From CAVOBC01 sp963693635 (GTDB taxonomy: Bacteria > Pseudomonadota > Gammaproteobacteria > Pseudomonadales > Azotimanducaceae): 7,299 bases of DNA. Positions within the stretch are counted from its first letter, which is position 1; each line of letters opens with the position of its first letter. Below, piece by piece: positions 1 through 4,867 of this stretch. The stretch is taken from NCBI GenBank assembly GCA_963693635.1, contig CAVOBC010000247.1:1-7299 (forward strand), read 5' to 3'. The notes under the pieces were generated by a model. It ran no database searches, was not told where the DNA came from, and saw only the letters and a program-made list of their open reading frames with translations. A program made the position numbers and the translations under genes.

Positions 1-371
1 GGCTGCCGTTTTTTAACCGCCCCTGGGTGGTCACGGACGAGGGCCGGCGCAGCAAACTGGGCTCTGTGCTTGCCTGTGTACTGTGTGACCACCGCGAATT
101 ACCTGCCGGATTTTCCTGCTATAAGGAGACGCCCGTCTTCGATCAGGACACCGTTCCCAACGGGTTGCACAAGGACCATGCGACCAAGCCCGGGGTGTGG
201 GGGTTGATCTGTGTGCGCGAAGGGCAACTGCTTTACACGATTGACCGTGAGGAGCCGGTCGCGGTCACACCGTTGGCGTCGGGTGTCTTGGTGCCAAATG
301 TCAGGCATGCTGTTCGCGCCGAGACGCTGGTGCGCTTTCATGTTGCCTTTTACCGCGCGGCGTCGCGCTGA
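1..371 (+). CDS. DUF3565-DUF1971 fusion protein, 5' end outside window
   Basis: The reading frame is open from the left edge (first full codon at 3) to a TGA at 369-371, so the protein starts upstream. The GTG at 27 is internal, because the residues before it (PFFNRPWV) already belong to a conserved block. The first part, with PFFNRPWV, a TDEGR block and a CVLC cysteine pair, matches what I know of the C-terminal half of DUF3565, a small protein with conserved Cys and His. After a short linker (RELPAGF), the rest matches DUF1971, the cupin-like domain also found at the N-terminus of some TehB tellurite-resistance proteins. Its landmarks are KETPVFDQDTVPNGL, KDHATKPGVWG and a C-terminal strand ending VRFHVAFYR. 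The biochemical role of both domains is unknown. A metal- or small-molecule-binding role is inferred from the Cys pair and the cupin-like fold. No methyltransferase domain follows, so this is not a full TehB. Confidence 0.85.
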   Translation, partial: LPFFNRPWVVTDEGRRSKLGSVLACVLCDHRELPAGFSCYKETPVFDQDTVPNGLHKDHATKPGVWGLICVREGQLLYTIDREEPVAVTPLASGVLVPNVRHAVRAETLVRFHVAFYRAASR

Positions 372-461
372 TCTGTGGATTTAAGTATGCGACCTCGCTC
401 AACCGGCCGAGAGTAGCGCGAGAGATTCCGCCCCTGAAACCGACCCCATGAGTCCCAGCTA

Positions 462-1418
462 ATGACACGAATTGCCTTGCTCGACGACTATCAGCACGTC
501 GCCGCGAGTGCTGCCGACTGGCGCACCCTGGACGCCGAGGTGCAGTCGTTCCACGACCATCTGACGGACGAAAAAGCGTTGGTCGCGCGGCTGGGTGGAT
601 TTGATATCGTCGTTGCCATGCGCGAACGGACACCGTTCCCGCGGGCGCTGCTGCGTCAACTGCCGAATCTTAAACTGCTGGTTACGACCGGCATGCGCAA
701 CGCGTCGATTGATATCAACGCTGCGATTGAGTGTGGCATCACCGTCTGTGGCACGTCGGGTGAGCCGCACGCGACTGCGGAGTTGACCTGGGCGCTGATT
801 CTTGGGCTGCTGCGGCACGTGCCGGCTGAGGATGCGGCAACGCGTGCTGGCGATTGGCAGGTCAGCGTGGGTACGGGCGTTGCGGGCAAGACGCTTGGTG
901 TGTTGGGACTCGGCCGACTCGGGTCGCAGGTCGCGAGAGTTGGCAGTGCGTTCGGCATGCGGGTGATTGCGTGGAGTCAGAATCTGACCGCTGACAAGGC
1001 ACTGGCAGCAGGCGCGACGCTCGTGACCCAGGATGCGCTGCTGCAGGAATCTGATGTTCTCAGCATTCATCTCGTATTGAGTCAGCGCACGCGGGGGCTG
1101 CTTGGCGGATCAGAACTCGCCCGCATGAAGAAAACTGCGGTTCTCATCAATACCTCGCGCGGACCGATTGTCGATGAGTCAGCGCTCATCGATGCCCTGA
1201 CGACCGGTGCGATAGCTGGCGCCGGGCTCGATGTCTACGATGTTGAACCGCTACCTCCCGCACACGCGTTGCGGTCGTTGCCAAATACCCTGGTCACGCC
1301 CCATATCGGTTATGTGACCCAAGAGACGTACGCGCTCTTCTACGGGGGCGCCCTCGAGGCGATCGACGCGTATCTTGCGGGCTCTCCGGTGCGGGTGCTG
1401 GCAGCCGCAGTCCGCTAA
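462..1418 (+). CDS. NAD-dependent D-2-hydroxyacid dehydrogenase
   Basis: This 318-residue protein is a complete member of the D-isomer-specific 2-hydroxyacid dehydrogenase family (SerA / glyoxylate-reductase type). Members interconvert a 2-keto acid and a D-2-hydroxy acid in the cytoplasm. The cofactor fold is clear: G149-L-G151-R-L-G154 is the dinucleotide-binding loop. The family's catalytic triad is present as Arg233 (in NTSRGPIVDE), Glu262 (in YDVEPLP) and His281 (in TPHIGY). The N-terminal lobe carries the family-like start MTRIALLDDYQHVA and the segments MRERTPFP (53-60) and LLVTTGMRNASID (72-84). The length is normal for the family. ATG at 462 is the first start after an in-frame TGA at 435-437. 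No good Shine-Dalgarno sequence precedes it. A four-codon ORF (448-462) overlaps the start as TAATG, probably by chance. There is a 90-base gap from the DUF1971 gene and a stem-loop after the stop. The substrate cannot be read from sequence. Confidence 0.95.
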   Translation: MTRIALLDDYQHVAASAADWRTLDAEVQSFHDHLTDEKALVARLGGFDIVVAMRERTPFPRALLRQLPNLKLLVTTGMRNASIDINAAIECGITVCGTSGEPHATAELTWALILGLLRHVPAEDAATRAGDWQVSVGTGVAGKTLGVLGLGRLGSQVARVGSAFGMRVIAWSQNLTADKALAAGATLVTQDALLQESDVLSIHLVLSQRTRGLLGGSELARMKKTAVLINTSRGPIVDESALIDALTTGAIAGAGLDVYDVEPLPPAHALRSLPNTLVTPHIGYVTQETYALFYGGALEAIDAYLAGSPVRVLAAAVR

Positions 1419-1427
1419 TCGTCAGGA

Positions 1428-1457
1428 AGGCTTGCCCGTCGTGGGGTGACGGAGCCT
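1428..1457 (+). terminator. Imperfect stem-loop after the dehydrogenase gene, possible terminator
   Basis: AGGCT (1428-1432) pairs with AGCCT (1453-1457), and CCGTC (1436-1440) pairs with GACGG (1448-1452). This gives a 10-bp stem with a three-base bulge (1433-1435) and a seven-base loop. It starts nine bases after the dehydrogenase stop. A T-run (1474-1481) follows, but 16 bases beyond the stem, so it is not a textbook intrinsic terminator. Pairing was judged by eye without energy calculation. Confidence 0.4.
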
Positions 1458-1476
1458 GCGCGGGTTGGTGCTAATT

Positions 1477-1552
1477 TTTTTGCGTTGACTACCTTTGGTG
1501 TCAGCTACTTTGGTGTTGACGCAAAAGGACGTCGTGCGAAGGTCGTGCAAAG
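1477..1552. repeat. Cluster of short inverted and direct repeats upstream of the BVMO gene
   Basis: Three repeat pairs lie within 76 bases. TTTTGCG (1478-1484) and CGCAAAA (1520-1526) form an inverted pair. Inside it, CTACCTTTGGTGT (1489-1501) is repeated with one base missing as CTACTTTGGTGT (1505-1516), 16 bases apart, and TTGAC occurs at 1485-1489 and 1516-1520. Just to the right, GTCGTGCGAAG (1531-1541) is followed without gap by GTCGTGCAAAG (1542-1552), one mismatch in 11. The spacings are close to one or one and a half helical turns. That would suit a regulator-binding region for the downstream operon, but the BVMO start is about 330 bases away, so this is only a suggestion. Confidence 0.45.
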
Positions 1553-1885
1553 TAAGCCGAGCGAAACTAACGGTGGCGTTATCGCACATTGGCCTGAATT
1601 CGTGTGGCGCCCGATGGGAAGGGTAAGCCATTGGAACCGGATCACAACATGCGGGAGTCTTACGGCAGATCCACGTGCAGGCCGCCCGGTCCCAGAGAGC
1701 AGGCCTCGTGCAGCGCGCTGGAAAGGCCCTGTACGAAGGACCGGCTAAACGCGCAAAATGGCGGATCGCGCGAATGGGCTGTGCCCGCTCAGGTCAGGCT
1801 GCGGTCGCTCATCACACCTTTTTCACACTTTCATACGTTTCGCGCCTTTCTCACCCTCCACATTAACGGCAAATTGAGTATCACT
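1553..1885 (+). other. Rest of the intergenic region and leader before the BVMO gene
   Basis: No credible gene is seen here. An open frame in phase with the BVMO runs back to 1604, but its translation is proline-, arginine- and serine-rich low-quality sequence with no family resemblance. It is most likely untranslated. From about 1811 to 1862 the plus strand is strongly pyrimidine-rich and almost free of G. No convincing -35/-10 promoter pair could be found. The last 20 bases before the ATG at 1886 have only a weak GAG (1876-1878) as a possible ribosome-binding site. Confidence 0.5.
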
Positions 1886-3748
1886 ATGTCACAAGAAGCA
1901 ATCAGGACCGATCCGCAGTCGGGGACGAAAATATTCGCCACGCGTGCCGCACAGGCAAACGACAAGATCCGGGGGCATGGCTACGCGCCGGTGTCCGACG
2001 CGGCATTGACCACCCTGCCGGAGCCACCTGCTGGCGCCGTTTTCAATGCCGAAGAGCAGGCGAGGTATCGCGCATTCAAGGAAGCGCGTGCGGGCGCTGC
2101 CGATTACATGGCGATGGAGGGGGAGTTCAGTCGTTATCTTGAGGATGTGTATTCCGCCGATCCCGTTGCGCGTGACGCCCTGACCGACGAATGCGAGATT
2201 CTGGTGGTTGGCGCCGGCTTTGGTGGACTGCTGCTCTGGCACAAGCTGCGCGAGGCAGGGTTTACCGATGTTCGGTTCTGCGAGAAAGGCGGCGATGTTG
2301 GTGGCACGTGGTATTGGAATCGCTATCCCGGCATCGCTTGTGACGTCGAGTCATACAGTTATTTGCCGTTGCTTGAAGAGATGGGCTATGTGCCCACGAT
2401 GAAGTTCGCCGCTGGCTTCGAGATTATGGAGTACTGCCAGAAAATGGCAGAGAAGTTCGGGTTTTATGACCACTGCCTGTTTCACACGACCGTGGAGGAG
2501 ACCGAATGGAGCGAGGACGACGCACGATGGACCGTGACGACGGACCGAGGGGATCGGATGCGGGCGCGCTTCGTCATTCTTGCCAATGGCATTCTGACCA
2601 CACCGAAGCTGGCGCGGATCGATGGCATGGCGAGTTTCAAGGGCGATTCGTTCCACACGTCCCGCTGGGACTACAACATCGATCTTGAAGGCAAGAGGGT
2701 TGGCGTCATTGGCACCGGGGCGACGGCGGTGCAGGTGATCCCCGAGATCGCAAAGGTGGTAGACAAACTCTATGTCTTCCAGCGCACGCCGTCGTCAATC
2801 GACGTGCGCGATCAACGCGAGACCTCGCAGGAAGAGGTTGCCGCCTGGGCCAGTGAGCCGGGTTGGGCGAAGGCGCGCAGGGCCCGTTTTGCGCGCATCT
2901 CGGCAGGCCGGACGGCGATGAAAGCTAACGACGACTATCTGGCGGGCAAGGTTGCTGACTTCAAAGAGCGCAAGCAGCACGCGAGAGAACTTTCGCCAGA
3001 CGAGCTGATGCAAAAACAGCTGGACTCCAACTTTCGCATCATGGAGCAGATTCGGGCACGGGTCGACGCGATCGTTGACAACCCGGTTACTGCCGCGGCT
3101 TTAAAGCCGTGGTATCCATACGGCTGCAAGCGCCCGACCTTTCACGACGAATACCTGCCGGTCTTCAATAAGCCCCATGTGACCCTGGTCGACACCGCGC
3201 CCCGTGGCGTGAACCGGATCAGCGAACGCGGGGTTGTGCATGATGGCGTGGAGTATCCCGTCGATGTGTTGATCTACGCGACCGGGTTCCAGTGGATGGC
3301 GACATCGACCTTCAACATGATCACCGGGCGCAGTGGCCAAACGATGCGGGAGAAGTGGCAGTCTGAGGGCACGCGGACCTTTCTTGGCCTGCATAGCAAG
3401 GGTTTCCCCAACCTCTTCATTATGACGGGACCGCAGGGGGGTGGTGGCAGTTTTAACTTCACCAATGCGATCGAAGAGCATGGTGACTATATCGTGTGGA
3501 TGCTGCAGACCATGCGCGAACGCGGTGCAAGCACCGTCGACATTCGTAAAGAGGACGAGGATGCATATGCGAAACACTGTCGGGACGCGGACGTGGCATC
3601 GCGCCCGCTGCGGGACTGCGTCTCTTACTACAACGGGCATGGGGAAGCGGAACCCGGCAGTCTTGCTTATTACGGCGGCGGCCAATGGCACAAGTATCGC
3701 ATCGCCGCCCAGGGGTCGCTTGACCCGTACCTGTTCGGTGGTGAGTGA
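1886..3748 (+). CDS. Type I Baeyer-Villiger monooxygenase (FAD/NADPH)
   Basis: This is a 620-residue flavoprotein of the type I Baeyer-Villiger monooxygenase family. These enzymes use NADPH, O2 and FAD to turn a ketone into an ester or lactone. The FAD-binding motif is G109-A-G111-F-G-G114. A GGTWYWNRYPG block (139-149) and C152-D153-V-E155-S156 follow, where Asp153 lines up with the active-site Asp66 of phenylacetone monooxygenase (PAMO). The family fingerprint FxGxxxHTxxWD is intact at 251-262. The NADPH Rossmann loop is G276-T-G278-A-T-A281. Arg300 in FQRTP matches catalytic Arg337 of PAMO, and ATGF is at 465-468. About 100 residues precede the FAD fold, as in the longer BVMO subgroups that act on bulky or macrocyclic ketones. 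ATG at 1886 was chosen because everything upstream in frame looks non-coding. The VOC gene follows after 39 bases without a terminator, so the two are probably co-transcribed. The substrate is unknown, and no ester hydrolase is nearby. Confidence 0.95.
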   Translation: MSQEAIRTDPQSGTKIFATRAAQANDKIRGHGYAPVSDAALTTLPEPPAGAVFNAEEQARYRAFKEARAGAADYMAMEGEFSRYLEDVYSADPVARDALTDECEILVVGAGFGGLLLWHKLREAGFTDVRFCEKGGDVGGTWYWNRYPGIACDVESYSYLPLLEEMGYVPTMKFAAGFEIMEYCQKMAEKFGFYDHCLFHTTVEETEWSEDDARWTVTTDRGDRMRARFVILANGILTTPKLARIDGMASFKGDSFHTSRWDYNIDLEGKRVGVIGTGATAVQVIPEIAKVVDKLYVFQRTPSSIDVRDQRETSQEEVAAWASEPGWAKARRARFARISAGRTAMKANDDYLAGKVADFKERKQHARELSPDELMQKQLDSNFRIMEQIRARVDAIVDNPVTAAALKPWYPYGCKRPTFHDEYLPVFNKPHVTLVDTAPRGVNRISERGVVHDGVEYPVDVLIYATGFQWMATSTFNMITGRSGQTMREKWQSEGTRTFLGLHSKGFPNLFIMTGPQGGGGSFNFTNAIEEHGDYIVWMLQTMRERGASTVDIRKEDEDAYAKHCRDADVASRPLRDCVSYYNGHGEAEPGSLAYYGGGQWHKYRIAAQGSLDPYLFGGE

Positions 3749-3775
3749 ACGGGCAGGATATTTTGACGGGGTAGC

Positions 3776-3780
3776 AGGAG
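3776..3780 (+). promoter_or_regulatory. Ribosome-binding site that fixes the VOC gene start
   Basis: AGGAG at 3776-3780 lies seven bases before the ATG at 3788, an ideal distance. The in-frame GTG at 3782 would sit only one base after it and is therefore rejected as the start. Confidence 0.75.
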
Positions 3781-3787
3781 CGTGGCG

Positions 3788-4219
3788 ATGTTAAAACGAT
3801 TGGATCATGTGTCGATTGGTGTGCTGGACATGGACAAGGCCCGCGAGTTGTTTGTGGATATCCTGGGCGGCGAGGTCCTGCCCGACGCGGGCCAGTCTGA
3901 CGCAGCGGGTTTCGACTGGATGACATTCATGCTGGGCGGCAAGAAGATGGAACTGGTCACGCCGCAGGTGGTGGGCGAGGGCGGCATCGGGCAGTACATT
4001 GCGAAAAATGGCGAGGGCTTTCATCACATATCCTGCGCCGTAGAGAACCTCGATGAGGCGCGCGAGTACTTCGAGTCGAAGGGACTGCGTATTCTCGGCT
4101 TCGACGACCGCAGTCCTGCTTTCAAGCATTTCTATCTGCATCCGAAGGATTCGTTCGGCGCCCTGGTCCAGGTGTTTGAAGAGAGCGAATCTACGTTGAG
4201 ATTAAGCGGTCCCGAGTAA
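3788..4219 (+). CDS. VOC superfamily protein, glyoxalase / methylmalonyl-CoA epimerase-like
   Basis: This 143-residue protein has the two beta-alpha-beta-beta-beta modules of the vicinal-oxygen-chelate fold, one starting at LDHVSIGV (5-12) and one at GFHHISCAV (77-85). The blocks NGEGFHHI and FYLHPKDSFGALVQV resemble methylmalonyl-CoA epimerases, which move a proton next to a CoA thioester. Metal-ligand positions are His7, Glu55 and His80. The fourth, usually Glu in epimerases and glyoxalases, is Gln128. Gln does serve as a ligand in some family members (for example human glyoxalase I), so binding may persist, but the usual acid/base Glu is absent there. The exact reaction is therefore open: epimerase, lyase, dioxygenase-like or binding protein. 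It is cytoplasmic, with no signal peptide. The ATG start is set by the AGGAG at 3776. It lies 39 bases after the BVMO in the same direction, which suggests a shared transcript and pathway. Confidence 0.92.
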   Translation: MLKRLDHVSIGVLDMDKARELFVDILGGEVLPDAGQSDAAGFDWMTFMLGGKKMELVTPQVVGEGGIGQYIAKNGEGFHHISCAVENLDEAREYFESKGLRILGFDDRSPAFKHFYLHPKDSFGALVQVFEESESTLRLSGPE

Positions 4220-4225
4220 CGCGTC

Positions 4226-4252
4226 GCATCGAATCCGCCGGATGCAAGGCGG
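4226..4252 (+). other. Interleaved inverted repeats just after the VOC gene
   Basis: GCATC (4226-4230) can pair with GATGC (4241-4245), and CCGCC (4235-4239) with GGCGG (4248-4252). The two pairs interleave, the layout of an H-type pseudoknot or of two alternative hairpins. No T-run follows, so it is not a standard terminator. With five-base arms, chance is a real alternative. Confidence 0.25.
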
Positions 4253-4384
4253 TCTTCCTGCGTTCTGGAAAACGGAATGTGGATCGCCGCGCTTTGACTG
4301 CCAGCCCAAGGTTGGTGACACAAGGAGGCTCTCGGTAGCGGAGCTTGGATTGTCCCCTCGCGGGGCGGTGACAGATGGACTCTG

Positions 4385-4431
4385 TTTGGTCCGCGCGCTT
4401 TGGTCCGCAATTTCGGGGCGGCGATTGGTCC
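4385..4431 (+). repeat. Three TTGGTCC direct repeats
   Basis: TTTGGTCCGC occurs perfectly at 4385-4394 and 4399-4408, 14 bases apart, with a third shorter copy ATTGGTCC at 4424-4431. The group lies about 350-400 bases before the first plausible start of the binding-protein gene. It could be a protein-binding array or simple local duplication; nothing in the sequence decides between them. Confidence 0.4.
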
Positions 4432-4486
4432 CTGGCTTTCATTTTTCGAGCACGCACTGAAAGCTGCCGACGTGGTCTGCCGGTTC

Positions 4487-4506
4487 CCCGCGCCCGCGCC
4501 CGCGCC
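4487..4506. repeat. CCCGCG hexamer microsatellite
   Basis: CCCGCG is repeated three times in tandem (4487-4504) plus two further C bases. It is a simple-sequence tract in non-coding DNA, and changes in copy number would not disrupt any recognised gene. Confidence 0.6.
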
Positions 4507-4747
4507 TGAGCCTGACGCGCGGCTGAAGGTCGCTCTTTTGGCTGCGACGAGCCGTTGGAGGCCAAATATGAGTCCGCGGATAAGCGGCATCAAGGCACAC
4601 CCGGGCAATGTTGCCGCGACTGCGACGTGACATACTCTTCTAGCGGTACGCGGACTTAGGTGGATGTCGACGTGGACGGTTGTGTGTAAGGCGTCTTGTG
4701 TCTGCGGCGTCGATTTGCGGTAACCGTCGGTGCAGGCTGATGGTTTT

Positions 4748-4789
4748 AGGAGGACATTCCTGAGTGAACAAGGAAAGACGGTGCTGATG
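4748..4789 (+). promoter_or_regulatory. Strong ribosome-binding site and possible seven-residue leader ORF
   Basis: AGGAGG (4748-4753) is the best ribosome-binding match near the binding-protein gene, but no start in that gene's frame is properly spaced from it. Ten bases on, a GTG (4764) opens a seven-codon ORF (MNKERRC) ending in TGA at 4785-4787. That stop overlaps an ATG (4787) in the frame of the downstream gene as TGATG. This arrangement fits a leader peptide coupled to the main gene, but such a short ORF can arise by chance. A second weaker site, AGGAAAG (4771-4777), would serve the 4787 start directly. Confidence 0.3.
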
Positions 4790-4867
4790 GCCCTCGTCGG
4801 GACATTGGAAGATCTGTTGGCGTATGACCTCAAGGCCGGCCGGCACGTTGGTGTGGTCCCGTCGCTA

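Larger units (their letters stand above)
4253..4747. other. Intergenic region between the VOC gene and the binding-protein gene
   Basis: No credible gene is seen on either strand. The region contains an isolated strong ribosome-binding-like AAGGAGG (4322-4328) with no start codon at a suitable distance. It also has three TTGGTCC direct repeats (4385-4431) and a short (CCCGCG) tandem array (4487-4506). A TTG-started frame at 4400-4630 gives a proline/alanine-rich 76-residue peptide that resembles nothing I know and is probably not a gene. A TTGACT at 4293 has no matching -10 box. The promoter of the downstream gene must lie in this stretch or close to its end, but I could not place it. Confidence 0.4.

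Noticed and set aside
459..1070. 203-residue open frame on the minus strand opposite the dehydrogenase
   Set aside because: It lies entirely antisense to a gene with intact catalytic motifs. Its composition (Arg- and Gln-rich) is typical of the reverse frame of GC-rich coding DNA.
1446..1748. 100-residue plus-strand frame in the intergenic region
   Set aside because: It overlaps the repeat cluster, lacks a ribosome-binding site and resembles no known protein.
1604..1885. Upstream extension of the BVMO frame by 94 codons
   Set aside because: The translation has no domain character and the protein is full length from 1886, with a family-like N-terminal extension. The extra part is most likely untranslated leader.
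3782..3784. GTG as the start of the VOC gene
   Set aside because: It is only one base from the AGGAG site, while the ATG at 3788 is ideally spaced and begins exactly where the family's first strand begins.
4293..4298. TTGACT as a -35 promoter box
   Set aside because: No -10-like hexamer lies 16-18 bases downstream, and the same word occurs by chance elsewhere in the window.
4132..4833. 233-residue minus-strand frame across the VOC-binding protein intergenic region
   Set aside because: It overlaps the ends of two real plus-strand frames, and its translation is low-complexity Arg, Ser and Pro with no motif. It is probably a chance open frame in GC-rich DNA.
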